Notes: generated by a model not told the origin, from the sequence alone. DNA of 62,826 nucleotides from JACMNW01 sp031402355 (GCA_031402355.1 JANNSG010000022.1:1-62826), one strand, 5' to 3'. Shown: positions 16,126 to 25,863, counted from the first letter of the stretch. Program-made: numbers and translations.

Positions 16126-17523
16126 ATGCAGAAAACCTTCATCGGGCCGCATTTGCGACGATTGCGAACCGAGCGTGGGGAAACCCAAAGCATGATGGCG
16201 CGTGCACTTGGCATATCGCCGGCCTATGTGAATTTGCTGGAAAACAACCAGCGGTCGGTTTCGGTGGCCGTCATGTTGCGGTTGTTTGACGCCTACGGTG
16301 TTGACTGGCGCGATATTGCGGATGATGACACAACTGCGCTGTTGGCGGATCTGCGCGCCTCGGTGCAGGATCCGATATTTGACGCTGAACGCCCCGATCT
16401 GCAGGATCTGCGCGCGGCCCTGGTGCATAGCCCGAGGCTGGCGGGGGCGTTCTTGCGCCTGCACCGGGCCTATCTGGCGACCACCGACCAATTGCTGAGC
16501 GTGGCTGAAGCGGCAGGATCGGTGCTGACGACATCCCCCGAAGCGGCGGTCCACAACTATTTTCGGCGAAACCGCAATCATTTCGATGATCTTGAGAAAG
16601 CTGCGGACGGGTTCTGGGGATCCGAAACGGTGGAAAGCGACGAGGTTTACACCACTTTGAAGCGGCGGTTGCGCAGCAGACTTGGTATCACCGTGCGGCT
16701 GGTGCAGGTGGCGGATTTGCCGGGCACGTTGCGGCAGTATGACGAAGCACGGCACGAGATATTACTGTCGGAGGCGTTGGATCATACCAATCGGACGTTC
16801 CAGCTGGTCCATATGGTGGGGCTGCTTGAACACCATGTGGTGATGGGTGGATTGATCGCGGGGTCGGGCATCACCGAGCCACGCGCGATGGCGCGGTTAC
16901 GGGTGGAACTGGCGAATTACTTTGCCGCCGCCGTGCTGATGCCCTACGCGGCCTTTCTGGCCGAGGCGCGGGCGTCGAAATACGACCTGGACCATCTGGC
17001 CACCCGGTTCGGGGTCAGCTTTGAGCAAGCCTGCCACCGCGCCACAACTTTGCAGCGTGAAGGGGCGCAAGGGGTGCCGTTTTTCTTCATGCGCATCGAC
17101 AAGGGCGGCAATGTGTCAAAACGGTTCAACGCGACCGGGTTTCATCTGGCAGAGCATGGCGGCGCCTGCCCGAGACTTGAGGTGCATACGTCGTTTCGCA
17201 CGCCCGGCCGCATCGTGCCGCAGTTTGTCGAAATGCCCGATGCCAGCCAGTATTTCGTATTCTCACGCACTGTCGACCGCCCGACGTTTGAACGCCACGC
17301 ACAGGACAACCGTCTGGCCGTGGCGATGGGTTGCACGATTGAGCATGCCGCCGATCTGGGTTACGCCGAGGCCTTCAATGCGCCCACCGCCCGGATGACC
17401 CCGATTGGCATCAATTGCCGGATCTGCCCGCGGGCCAATTGCGATCAGCGCGCCCATCAAGCCGCGATTCTGACCGAACCGGTGGATGCCCGCAGGCGCG
17501 GCGCCACGCGGTTCGATGGTTGA
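16126..17523 (+). CDS. ScfR/RamB/PccR-family carbon-metabolism regulator
   Basis: This 465-residue regulator has an N-terminal XRE helix-turn-helix (FIGPHLRRLRTERGETQ through SPAYVNLLENNQRSVSV, residues 5-55), a central IrrE/DUF955-like domain and a C-terminal short-chain-fatty-acyl regulator domain (DUF2083). The central domain lacks an HExxH zinc motif (it reads QLVHMVGLLEHH), so it is a sensor, not a protease. The C-terminus has a conserved cysteine cluster, INCRICPRANCDQRAH. Family members respond to acyl-CoAs and control propionate, glyoxylate or ethylmalonyl-CoA genes. It is divergent from mcl1-mtkAB. A GTG at 16114 is an alternative start; neither start has a strong ribosome site. Confidence 0.8.
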   Translation: MQKTFIGPHLRRLRTERGETQSMMARALGISPAYVNLLENNQRSVSVAVMLRLFDAYGVDWRDIADDDTTALLADLRASVQDPIFDAERPDLQDLRAALVHSPRLAGAFLRLHRAYLATTDQLLSVAEAAGSVLTTSPEAAVHNYFRRNRNHFDDLEKAADGFWGSETVESDEVYTTLKRRLRSRLGITVRLVQVADLPGTLRQYDEARHEILLSEALDHTNRTFQLVHMVGLLEHHVVMGGLIAGSGITEPRAMARLRVELANYFAAAVLMPYAAFLAEARASKYDLDHLATRFGVSFEQACHRATTLQREGAQGVPFFFMRIDKGGNVSKRFNATGFHLAEHGGACPRLEVHTSFRTPGRIVPQFVEMPDASQYFVFSRTVDRPTFERHAQDNRLAVAMGCTIEHAADLGYAEAFNAPTARMTPIGINCRICPRANCDQRAHQAAILTEPVDARRRGATRFDG

Positions 17524-17553
17524 GCTTGCCGGTGCTTTCGGCCCTCTGTCGGA

Positions 17554-20004
17554 TCAAGCCTTTATGCGCGTATTGCCCGGGTCATAAAGCGGGGCCAGAT
17601 GCAACTTGGCAGGAACCCGGTCGGCGGCAACTTCGAGTTCATACTGCCCCGAGGCCAAAAACCCATCCGACACGCCACCGGTCTGGCGGACATAGCCATA
17701 GCCGATCGCCATATCGAGCGAATGGCCATAGCCGCCCGACGACAGCCACCCTACCCTTTCGCCATTGCGGTAGATGGTTTCGCGGCCCAGCAGGATGACT
17801 GATGGATCGCTGACGCTGAAGCCTGCCATGCGTTTCTTGACACCGCTTGCAAGTTGCGCGGCAATCGCATCGCGCCCCTGAAAAGGGATGCCGGATTTCA
17901 TCTTGCAGGCCCAAGCAAGCCCGGCTTCAACGGGCGTATGGTCCGGGCCAATGTCCGACCCCCAAGCGCGGTAGCCCTTTTCCAAGCGCAGGGTTTCGAT
18001 GGAGCGGTAACCTGCGTTGATGAGGCCATGGTGTGCGCCTGCCATCATTAAAGCCTCATACACCGTCACGGCCACGTCCGTTGACATATGCAATTCCCAG
18101 CCAAGTTCGCCGACATAGGTCACCCGTAGGGCGAGAACCCTGCAGCCCGCCACGGATATGTGCCGCGCGGTGCCAAAGGGAAAGCCTGCATTGGTCAGGT
18201 CATCCGGGCATATATACGACAGGATTTTGCGGGCATTCGGCCCCATCAGGGACAGGACGGTGGAACCAGCGGTGACGTCGGTAAGCTGGCAATCGGCCCC
18301 GCTTGGCAGGTTGCGCGAAATCCAGTTGAAATCGCGGGTGGCAAAGCCGGTGCCGGTGACGATGTAGAAGGCATCTTCGGCGGTGCGCAGAACGGTCACG
18401 TCCGCCTCGATCCCGCCACGGGTGTTGAGCATTTGCGTGTAGGTCAGCGTGCCAACTGCCCGGTCGATGTTGCCTGCGGCGATCCATGACAGGGCTTTGG
18501 CGGCATCCGGGCCTTTAAGAGTGAATTTTGCAAATGACGTCTGGTCGATCAGCACGGCTGATGCGCGGGCGGCCAGATGTTCGCGGCGCACGGCATGCCA
18601 CCAGCCGGGGCGTTGATAGCTGTAGACGTCTTTCGGGGTTTCCCCTGCGCCGAGGTCAGCGAACCAATTTGGCCGCTCCCACCCCAGTTTTTCACCAAAG
18701 CAGGCACCGGCTGCGGCCAGATGGGCGTAAAGCGGGGATTTCAGGGTCGGCCGTGCCGATTGCATTTCTTCGGACGGCCAGGCGATGGTGTAGTGTTTGC
18801 CGTAAGCCTCCAGCGTGCGGGCGCGGACCCAATCTATGGACCTGTGCGATCCGCCAAAGCGGCGGATATCGACGGGCCAGAGGTCATAGGGCGAGTCCCC
18901 GTTGGCCACCCATTCGGCCAGCGCCATGCCCGCACCGCCACCCGATGCGATGCCAAAGGCGTTGAACCCTGCACCGACGAAGATGCCGGGTTGTTCCGGG
19001 GCTTCGCCCAGAATGAAATTGCCGTCGGGGGTAAAGCTTTCCGGCCCGTTGATCAGTTGCTTGACACCCGCCGTTTCCAAGGCGGGCACGCGGGCAATCG
19101 CGTTTTCCATGAACTGGCTGTAATGGTCATAATCCGAGGTCAGCAATTCAAAATGAAAGCCTTCGGGAATGCCATTTTGCGCCCAGGGCTTTGGGTTCGG
19201 CTCATACCCGCCCCAGACCAGACCGCCGACTTCTTCTTTCCAGTAGGTCAGACGATCAGGATCGCGCAGGGTGGGCAGGGTCGAGGTGACGCCGGGTATA
19301 GTTTCCGTCACCATATACTGATGTTCAACCGAAATCAGCGGCACATTGACGCCAACAGTTGCAGCCAAACTGCGCGTCCATTGACCGGCACAAAGCACCA
19401 CCTTTTCACATTCGATAGTGCCATCGGGGGTTTCCACGCCTTTGACACGGCCATCCTCGATGATGATGCGCGTAACGGACGTATCTTCGAATATTTTCAC
19501 GCCCGACATGCGCGCGCCGCGCGCCAGAGACTGGGTGATGTCCGACGGGTTGGCCTGCCCGTCAGTTGGCAGATAGGCGGCGCCTACCAGATCATGGGTG
19601 GTCATCAAAGGCCACAAATCCTGTGCCTCACGCGGGGTCAGCAGGTGCATCTCCAACCCGAAGGAATGCGCGGTGGTGGCCTGGCGTTTGACTTCCGTCC
19701 AGCGTTCGGCGTTGCAAGCAAGGCGCAAACCGCCGTTCATCTTCCAACCGGTTTGCAGGCCTGTTTCAGCCTCCAGCCGTTTGTAAAGATCAACCGAATA
19801 GCCCAGCAATTGCGTGATGTTGGCGGATGTTCGCAACTGCCCTACCAGACCTGCGGCATGAAACGTGGTGCCGGAGGTCAGCTTCTTGCGTTCCAGCAAG
19901 ACAGTATCGGTCCAGCCGAGTTTGCCCAAATGATAGGCCGTCGAGCAGCCAATGATGCCGCCCCCTATGATGATCACGCGGGCAGTGGTGGGCAAGTCGG
20001 GCAT
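17554..20004 (-). CDS. Dimethylglycine/sarcosine dehydrogenase-like flavoprotein (DAO-GcvT)
   Basis: This 816-residue cytoplasmic flavoprotein has an N-terminal FAD-binding DAO domain (VIIIGGGIIGCSTAYHLGKLG, residues 10-30), the His of the covalent-FAD motif in SGTTFHAAGLVGQLR near 52, and a C-terminal GcvT-like folate-binding domain (about 430-800, with IETLRLEKGYRAWGSDIG). Length and order match dimethylglycine and sarcosine dehydrogenases, which demethylate N-methyl amines and pass the methyl group to tetrahydrofolate as methylene-THF. It starts nine bases after a choline-kinase-like gene, suggesting a role in choline- or ethanolamine-derived methylamine use. The exact substrate cannot be read from sequence. 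Confidence 0.8.
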   Translation of the reverse strand: MPDLPTTARVIIIGGGIIGCSTAYHLGKLGWTDTVLLERKKLTSGTTFHAAGLVGQLRTSANITQLLGYSVDLYKRLEAETGLQTGWKMNGGLRLACNAERWTEVKRQATTAHSFGLEMHLLTPREAQDLWPLMTTHDLVGAAYLPTDGQANPSDITQSLARGARMSGVKIFEDTSVTRIIIEDGRVKGVETPDGTIECEKVVLCAGQWTRSLAATVGVNVPLISVEHQYMVTETIPGVTSTLPTLRDPDRLTYWKEEVGGLVWGGYEPNPKPWAQNGIPEGFHFELLTSDYDHYSQFMENAIARVPALETAGVKQLINGPESFTPDGNFILGEAPEQPGIFVGAGFNAFGIASGGGAGMALAEWVANGDSPYDLWPVDIRRFGGSHRSIDWVRARTLEAYGKHYTIAWPSEEMQSARPTLKSPLYAHLAAAGACFGEKLGWERPNWFADLGAGETPKDVYSYQRPGWWHAVRREHLAARASAVLIDQTSFAKFTLKGPDAAKALSWIAAGNIDRAVGTLTYTQMLNTRGGIEADVTVLRTAEDAFYIVTGTGFATRDFNWISRNLPSGADCQLTDVTAGSTVLSLMGPNARKILSYICPDDLTNAGFPFGTARHISVAGCRVLALRVTYVGELGWELHMSTDVAVTVYEALMMAGAHHGLINAGYRSIETLRLEKGYRAWGSDIGPDHTPVEAGLAWACKMKSGIPFQGRDAIAAQLASGVKKRMAGFSVSDPSVILLGRETIYRNGERVGWLSSGGYGHSLDMAIGYGYVRQTGGVSDGFLASGQYELEVAADRVPAKLHLAPLYDPGNTRIKA

Positions 20005-20013
20005 CTTTGGTCC

Positions 20014-20886
20014 TTAGTGCGATTGAAAGGCGGAATAGGCGGCGTGAAAGCCCGCCAGATTGCCGGCGGTGTAGGCGGCATAGTCAAACGCGAGGGTGGA
20101 ATGCACTTCGGAAACCATGCTCCACAGCGTTTCGCGCAGGGCTGAAGCGGCCTTCATCGCGAGATAGCTTTGCTGCACTGCCGGCGTCAGGGGGCGGTCG
20201 AAGTAGCGTTCCAGCATATGGGTTTCCTGACCGGGGGTCAGGGCATTGTTGGCGGCAAGCCCGCCCAGATCGAACAGCGGCGAATTGAAACCGGCGTAGT
20301 CCCAGTCGATCAACCAAAGACGATTGCCATCATGCAGGAAATTCGCGGGCAGCAGATCATTGTGACCAAAGACAAGGTCGATCGGACCAACCGCTGCTTC
20401 CAGATCAGCCGCTTTCGACAGAAGGTCGGGCAGCAGAGGCAGATGGCGGCTTTGTGCCGCGCGCAGGGTCGCCGCATAATCGCGGATCACATGGAACACC
20501 CAGAAGATCAGCGCGGGGCCGCGCAGATGGGTGGCAATATCGTGATGGGCACGGCGCAGCAGGGCAATGGCCTGATCCAGCATCGTATCCTGCGCAATAT
20601 CAGCGGCGGCCAGCGTGCGCCCTTCGATGTATTCAATGACCAGAAGCCCGTCTTCATGGTGCAGCACCGCAGGCGACACACCTGCTGCATGTGCGGCCCT
20701 GCTGGCCGCAAGTTCGTTGAAGCGCATGATCTGATGCACGGGGATATCGGTGCCAATGCGAACCACGGCTTTGCGCGCATCGTCCTGGACCAGAAAGTTG
20801 CGATTGGTGATGCCGCCATCAAGGGCCGACACCTCGACCCGCCCTTGCCAGATCGGCAGGTTCTTGATCCGGTCTTGCGGCGTCAT
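20014..20886 (-). CDS. Choline/ethanolamine kinase-like phosphotransferase
   Basis: This 290-residue protein has the aminoglycoside phosphotransferase / choline kinase fold. The N-terminal loop GGITNRNFLVQDD, the catalytic Brenner motif LVFGHNDLLPANFL and the metal-binding WLIDWDYAGFNSPLFDLGG are all intact. It probably phosphorylates a small amino alcohol such as choline. The frame is open to 20922; the ATG at 20886 has an AAGG site at suitable spacing and the typical MTPQDRIKNLPIW start. It is the first gene of a two-gene unit with the flavoprotein and faces a DeoR regulator across a 469-base gap. Confidence 0.78.
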   Translation of the reverse strand: MTPQDRIKNLPIWQGRVEVSALDGGITNRNFLVQDDARKAVVRIGTDIPVHQIMRFNELAASRAAHAAGVSPAVLHHEDGLLVIEYIEGRTLAAADIAQDTMLDQAIALLRRAHHDIATHLRGPALIFWVFHVIRDYAATLRAAQSRHLPLLPDLLSKAADLEAAVGPIDLVFGHNDLLPANFLHDGNRLWLIDWDYAGFNSPLFDLGGLAANNALTPGQETHMLERYFDRPLTPAVQQSYLAMKAASALRETLWSMVSEVHSTLAFDYAAYTAGNLAGFHAAYSAFQSH

Positions 20887-21355
20887 GGCCGATAGCCTTG
20901 CTCGGATGGCCGCCGGGGGCAAGGCGCGGACAGGAAATTCGGGCGGGCCAGAAGGGTTGGCCCGCCCGTCAAGCAGACAGATCGATCCAGACGATCATGC
21001 CCACCCATCACCGTGTCATCCAATCATTTGAGGCGTCAACAGCCCGACGCCGACTATTCCGACCTTGAAAAACCGATCGCGCAACCGGGATCGGATCAGT
21101 AAAATGACCCCTGATCACAGCACACCCGACTTCGCAGAATTTCATTGCAGCAGAGCAACCCTGATCTTGCAGTTTCATGACATTGCCAAATCTGACGTTC
21201 GGCCCGCTCTGACTTCATCTTGCGCCCGGCGATGCTGGCCTGTCAAAGATTTTGTGGTTATTTATTGGGTTATGTGGTTTTATCATCTTATCGGTAAGTC
21301 TCTTGCACCCAATACCAATGTATACCCACAATTCAGCTGAATTTATGCCCAAAAA
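20887..21355. other. Gene-free divergent promoter region
   Basis: About 470 bases between the kinase-like gene and the DeoR gene hold no convincing gene. Short frames on either strand lack codon bias and ribosome sites. The last 130 bases are AT-rich compared with their surroundings and should contain the deoR promoter. I see no tRNA or clear repeat. Confidence 0.6.
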
Positions 21356-22111
21356 ATGAGCCAACGCGCGCGGGAAGTTCTGGATGCTCTGAGCGAAACC
21401 GGGTCAGCCCGCATTGTGGACATCGCGCAACGCCTAAGCGTGACCCAAGAGACGATTCGCCGGGTGGTATCGGGGCTGGAGCGGCAGGGGCTGGTCACCA
21501 AGGTGCATGGCGGGGTGTCTTTGAAGAACTGGGGGCTAGAGCCGTCCTTTGCCCAGAGATTTGTGCAAAACCAGACGGCGAAACGACGGATCGCAGCAGA
21601 GGTGGCCGGGTTGATCGGCGATGGCGCGTCGCTGATCCTCGATGTCGGGTCAACCACTGCTTATGTCGCGCAGGCGCTGCGCCAAAAGCACGATCTGCTG
21701 GTGGTGACCAATTCGTTGCCTGTCGCCCAGGCGCTGGTGGGGCATAATGGCAACCGGGTCTTCATGGCAGGCGGTGAATTGCGCACCCATGATGGCGGCG
21801 CATTCGGCCCCGACGCGCGGGCCTTTGTACGCCAGTTCCGTGTCCGGCATGCGGTGCTTTCGGTAGCTGGCCTTGATGCGCAGGCCGGGTTCCTGTTGCA
21901 AGATCTGCCTGAGGCCGAATTTTCGCGCACCATTATTGCCTGCGCCGACGAAGCGATCATTGCCGCCGATGCCAGCAAGTTCGGCCGCAGCGCCCCGATC
22001 CGGATCGCCGAGCCCGAGGCCTTTCACCGGCTGGTCACCGATGCCCCGCCGCCGCCCGCAATCGCCGACATGCTGGCCGAAGCCGGGGTCACTGTTACCC
22101 TGGCAGACTAG
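21356..22111 (+). CDS. DeoR/GlpR-family transcriptional regulator
   Basis: This 251-residue DeoR-family regulator has an N-terminal helix-turn-helix (REVLDALSETGSARIVDIAQ, RLSVTQETIRRVVSGLERQG, residues 5-45) and a sugar-phosphate-binding domain of the ribose-5-phosphate isomerase fold (ILDVGSTTAYVAQALR, LLVVTNSLPVAQAL, VFMAGGELRTHDGGAFG). Such regulators sense phosphorylated sugars or polyols. It is convergent with the dihydroxyacetone kinase gene and divergent from the kinase/flavoprotein unit; either may be its target. The ATG at 21356 has no obvious ribosome site. Confidence 0.82.
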   Translation: MSQRAREVLDALSETGSARIVDIAQRLSVTQETIRRVVSGLERQGLVTKVHGGVSLKNWGLEPSFAQRFVQNQTAKRRIAAEVAGLIGDGASLILDVGSTTAYVAQALRQKHDLLVVTNSLPVAQALVGHNGNRVFMAGGELRTHDGGAFGPDARAFVRQFRVRHAVLSVAGLDAQAGFLLQDLPEAEFSRTIIACADEAIIAADASKFGRSAPIRIAEPEAFHRLVTDAPPPPAIADMLAEAGVTVTLAD

Positions 22112-22139
22112 CCCGCATGACCGCCGGGCCGCCATGCTG

Positions 22140-23762
22140 TCAGAGTGCCGCCAGATGTTCAAACAGGCGCGCAACCCCTTCGGCACCGGGATCGACATGT
22201 CCCGCCAGCTTGTCTTCTGAAAGATAGCTGGACCGGCCAGCCTTGGCGCGCGTCATCTGGGCGGTGGCATCGGCACCGGCGCGCGCCGCCTGTGCTGCCG
22301 CCGCCCGACCGTTTGGCAGCGCCTGCAAAGCCGGGGCCAAAGCGTCAATCATGGTGCGGTGACCCGGCTCTGCGCCACCCACCTGCATCACCCGGTCAAG
22401 ACCGGCAGACAGTGCCCCGATCCCGCCTTTGCCCGATGCGCTTGCATCCCCGGTGGCAACAAAGAAAATCGCCAGCAGCACCCCCGACGAGCCGCCCATG
22501 GTCTGGCTGAGTTCCATCCCGATGGCCCGGTAAAGCTGCGTCGGGTCGGCAAGTGGCAAGCGGTCAAGGGCGGCGATCAAGGCCCGCGCCGCGCCGGACA
22601 GGGTTGATCCGGTATCGCCGTCACCCGATTTCGCATCAAGTGCATTCAGATCGGCCTCGGCGGCTATCAAAGCGCGGCAACAGCTTTCAATCAGGGCGCG
22701 ACGGGCAGGATTGGCCGAAGGCATCGGCTGGATCGGGCTTAGCCCATCGGGCAAGGGACGCACCACAACCGGGCCTAGCGTACTGAGCCCCGGCCAGGCA
22801 TGGGGGGTGACGGGCTGTGCCAGCGCGTCAAGATCGGCCGGAGTGGCGGGCAACAGCGATACCGAAAAGCCCTGCATATCCAAGGATGTCATCATTTCGG
22901 CAGGTCCGACAATCCACTTCACTTTGCCACCAAGGCCAGATTGCGCCAGTTCCTCGGTCAGAACTGCCATCTCAAGCGGGGTTGCTCCACCAAGATTGTT
23001 CAGCAAAGCCACATGATCGCCAGCACCGGCATGGGGGGCAAGACGATCCAGCACCATCGCCATGGCAGCCTTTGCGCCAGTGAAATCAACCTGACTGATC
23101 CCCGCTTCGCCGTGAATACCCAAGCCAAGTTCCGCCTGCCCGGCGCTGATACGGTCTTCTTTGGGCGAGCCGGGCACGGTGCAGGTATCCAGCGACATGC
23201 CGATGCTGATTGTCCCGGCAATCACCCGGCGCGCGGCCTTGGCCACGTCGTCCAAACTGGCCCCGGCTTCGGCCAAAGCGCCCGCGATCTTGTGGACGAA
23301 CAGGGTTCCCGCAACGCCGCGCGCCTGTGGCAGATCGGGCAAGGCCACATCATCATCGACGATCACCATCGCCACCTGCAGGCCAAAGGCCCGGGCGCGT
23401 TCGGCCGCCAAACCGAAGTTCAGCCGATCACCGGTATAGTTCTTCACAATCAACAGGCAGCCTGCCTTGCCGGTCACTGCCAAAATGCCAGCCAGCACGG
23501 CATCGACCGACGGGCTGGCAAAGACATCGCCGCACACCGCTGCGGCCAGCATACCGCGACCGACAAACCCGGCGTGGCTGGGTTCATGCCCTGATCCACC
23601 ACCCGACACCAATGCGACCCGGCTTCGGTCCCAGTCAGAGCGGACGACCACCTTGATATGCGGATACCCGTCCAGCCGTGCAAGCCGCCCGTCCGAGGCG
23701 CGGATCAGGCCATCAATCGCTTCGGTCACCAGCGATTCCTTGCTGTTTATGAACTGGCTCAT
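22140..23762 (-). CDS. Fused dihydroxyacetone kinase (DhaK-DhaL)
   Basis: This 540-residue ATP-dependent kinase has the DhaK domain (about 1-330) with SGGGSGHEPSHAGFVGRGML near 54-73 and the substrate-binding His in LGLGIHGEAGI, followed by a DhaL domain (about 350-540) whose ATP/Mg site is DAKSGDGDTGSTLSGAA. Fused single-chain kinases use ATP, unlike the PTS-linked DhaKLM. It phosphorylates dihydroxyacetone or a related ketose such as erythrulose. It is the last gene of the ABC operon, 12 bases after the ATPase gene, so imported polyol or triose is phosphorylated in the cytoplasm. The linker between the domains is proline-rich. Confidence 0.88.
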   Translation of the reverse strand: MSQFINSKESLVTEAIDGLIRASDGRLARLDGYPHIKVVVRSDWDRSRVALVSGGGSGHEPSHAGFVGRGMLAAAVCGDVFASPSVDAVLAGILAVTGKAGCLLIVKNYTGDRLNFGLAAERARAFGLQVAMVIVDDDVALPDLPQARGVAGTLFVHKIAGALAEAGASLDDVAKAARRVIAGTISIGMSLDTCTVPGSPKEDRISAGQAELGLGIHGEAGISQVDFTGAKAAMAMVLDRLAPHAGAGDHVALLNNLGGATPLEMAVLTEELAQSGLGGKVKWIVGPAEMMTSLDMQGFSVSLLPATPADLDALAQPVTPHAWPGLSTLGPVVVRPLPDGLSPIQPMPSANPARRALIESCCRALIAAEADLNALDAKSGDGDTGSTLSGAARALIAALDRLPLADPTQLYRAIGMELSQTMGGSSGVLLAIFFVATGDASASGKGGIGALSAGLDRVMQVGGAEPGHRTMIDALAPALQALPNGRAAAAQAARAGADATAQMTRAKAGRSSYLSEDKLAGHVDPGAEGVARLFEHLAAL

Positions 23763-23774
23763 GGACGGCCTCCC

Positions 23775-24770
23775 TTACGCAATACGGTTGCCAGCGCCGT
23801 CGAAGTAAAACGGCCGGTGGGGTTGAATTTTGATGATATCGCCGGATTTCAGCGATGTATGGGCGTCTGTTACGGTGATCAGATCGGCGTTCGAGTAGGA
23901 CAAATGCAGCCGGGTCTGATCGCCCAGATGTTCAACCCGCTTGACCAGGCAGTCATGTCCCTGTCCCTGCAGGATATGTTCGGGTCGCAGGCCGATACTG
24001 ACCGCATTCGCCGGGGCTGCGCCAAAGATATTGGCGGGCAGGATGTTGATATGCGGCTGCCCCAGACGCCCGGCGGCATAGATGCTGACGGGCTGTTCAT
24101 AGATGTCACGCGGGGTGCCAAACTGCACCAGTCGCCCCTGATCCAGCACGCCGACATGGGTCGCCATCGTCATCGCCTCAATCTGGTCGTGGGTGACATA
24201 GATAAACGTGGCGCCAAGATTGGCCTGGATGCTTTTCAATTCGACCCGCAGATCGGCGCGCAGCTTGGCGTCAAGCGAGCTGAGCGGTTCATCCATCAGA
24301 TAGACCGACGGGTTGCGCACCAGCGCCCGTCCGATCGAGACGCGCTGCATTTCGCCGCCGGAAAGCTGGGTGGCCTTGTTGTCAAGCTTGTGGGAAATCT
24401 GCAGAATTTCAGCGACTTCGCCAACCTTTCGGGCAATCTCGGCCTTGGGCGTTTTCAGAAGCGGCGATTTTAGAGGAAACTCCATATTCTCACGCACTGT
24501 CAGATGCGGATAGAGAGAATACTGTTGGAACACCATTGCCACATTGCGCTGTGCGGGTGTCAGCCCTGCCATAGACTGACCCGCAATCCGGATCTCTCCT
24601 CGGTCGGGTTTGTCCAGACCCGAGACCATGCGCAGCATGGTGGTCTTGCCGGCCCCGGTGGGCCCAAGCAAAACCACGAAAGCGCCATCCGGCACCGTGA
24701 TCGACAGATCAACAAGCGCTTTCGTCGGGCCAAATGATTTTGAGACGCCTTGCAGCAGAACTTCAGCCAT
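23775..24770 (-). CDS. Sugar/polyol ABC transporter ATP-binding protein (second ATPase)
   Basis: This 331-residue ATPase is of the MalK/UgpC type with a C-terminal TOBE regulatory domain. Walker A is GPTGAGKTT near 36-44, the Q-loop is MVFQQYSLYPHLTV, the signature LSGGEMQR and Walker B VYLMDEPLSSLDAKL are canonical, and the switch His is in YVTHDQIEAM. It overlaps the preceding ATPase gene by eight bases. Two different ATPases in one operon suggest a heterodimeric motor, as in the GlpST glycerol importer. The following gene is the triose kinase. Confidence 0.85.
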   Translation of the reverse strand: MAEVLLQGVSKSFGPTKALVDLSITVPDGAFVVLLGPTGAGKTTMLRMVSGLDKPDRGEIRIAGQSMAGLTPAQRNVAMVFQQYSLYPHLTVRENMEFPLKSPLLKTPKAEIARKVGEVAEILQISHKLDNKATQLSGGEMQRVSIGRALVRNPSVYLMDEPLSSLDAKLRADLRVELKSIQANLGATFIYVTHDQIEAMTMATHVGVLDQGRLVQFGTPRDIYEQPVSIYAAGRLGQPHINILPANIFGAAPANAVSIGLRPEHILQGQGHDCLVKRVEHLGDQTRLHLSYSNADLITVTDAHTSLKSGDIIKIQPHRPFYFDGAGNRIA

Positions 24771-25860
24771 GGCTCAAAACCTCATGATTTGCTTTGGAAA
24801 TCAGTGCTTTTCCATTGGCTCGGTCAAACAGCGTCACCGATCGGGGATCAAAGTGCATTCCTGTCGTCTCACCGATCTTGACCACTACTTCTGAACCGAT
24901 CCGGGCTTTGACCGGACCATGGTTTGTATCGAGTGTCACGATCTGGGTCGTCCCCAGATATTCGGATGCCACGATCCTGCCGCGAAACCCCGCAGCGTCA
25001 TCCAGCCGAACATGTTCGGGGCGAACACCAAGCGTCAGGGTGCCGTTGGCGCCGCTGATCATCTGCGGGATGTCCACCTTGGTTTCAGACAGGTTGACTG
25101 ACGTCGAGCCATTGCCGACCATGCCGTCGAAATCGAGCAGGTTCATCGCAGGCGAGCCGATGAATTTGGCGACAAAGGTGGTGGCGGGCCAATCGTAAAT
25201 GTCTTGCGGTTTGCCGAACTGTTCGACGACACCGTGATTCATCACGACGATCTTGTCGCCCATCTGCATGGCCTCAAGCTGGTCATGGGTGACGTAGACC
25301 GTGGTCGCCCCCATCCGGTCATGCAAGGCGCGCAGTTCCAGCGCCATATGTTCGCGAAATTCGGCGTCCAGCGCGCCCAAGGGTTCGTCCATCAGGAAAC
25401 AGGCAGGGTCCCGCACGATGGCGCGGCCGAGCGCCACGCGCTGACGATCACCGCCCGACAGCCCGCCAACCGGGCTTTCCAGAATTCCGGTGATGCCGAG
25501 GATTTCGGCCACTTCATTGACTTTGGCACGGACCTTGTCGCGGGGCATGCCCTGGCTGACCAACGGGTAAGAGATGTTCTTGCGCACGTTCAGATGCGGA
25601 TAAAGCGCGAACATCTGGAAGACGAAAGCGATATCACGCTGCGACGCGGGTTTTTGGCTGACCTCTTCGCCGTCGATGTAAATCTCGCCTGCGGTTGGCA
25701 GTTCCAGCCCGGCGATCATCCGCAGGGTTGTGGTCTTGCCGCAACCCGAGGGGCCGAGCAGCATGAAAAACTCGCCGTCTTCAATGGTGAAAGTTGACGA
25801 TTGGACAGCAGTGAAGGCGCCGAATTCCTTGCGGACATTCTTGATGACGATCTGGGCCAT
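24763..25860 (-). CDS. Sugar/polyol ABC transporter ATP-binding protein (first ATPase)
   Basis: This 365-residue MalK-like ATPase has Walker A GPSGCGKTT near 36-44, signature LSGGDRQR, Walker B CFLMDEPLGALDAEF and the switch His in YVTHDQLEAM, with a TOBE domain from about 280. Both ATPases of this operon have intact motifs, unlike the second one in the glycerol-type system at 60.9-62.0 kb. It starts just after the 62-residue membrane protein gene and overlaps the next ATPase gene. Confidence 0.85.
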   Translation of the reverse strand: MAQIVIKNVRKEFGAFTAVQSSTFTIEDGEFFMLLGPSGCGKTTTLRMIAGLELPTAGEIYIDGEEVSQKPASQRDIAFVFQMFALYPHLNVRKNISYPLVSQGMPRDKVRAKVNEVAEILGITGILESPVGGLSGGDRQRVALGRAIVRDPACFLMDEPLGALDAEFREHMALELRALHDRMGATTVYVTHDQLEAMQMGDKIVVMNHGVVEQFGKPQDIYDWPATTFVAKFIGSPAMNLLDFDGMVGNGSTSVNLSETKVDIPQMISGANGTLTLGVRPEHVRLDDAAGFRGRIVASEYLGTTQIVTLDTNHGPVKARIGSEVVVKIGETTGMHFDPRSVTLFDRANGKALISKANHEVLSHG

Positions 25861-25863
25861 CGG

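Noticed and set aside
18577..20145. Plus-strand frame of 522 codons opposite the DAO-GcvT gene
   Set aside because: Antisense shadow of a gene with clear FAD and folate-binding motifs.
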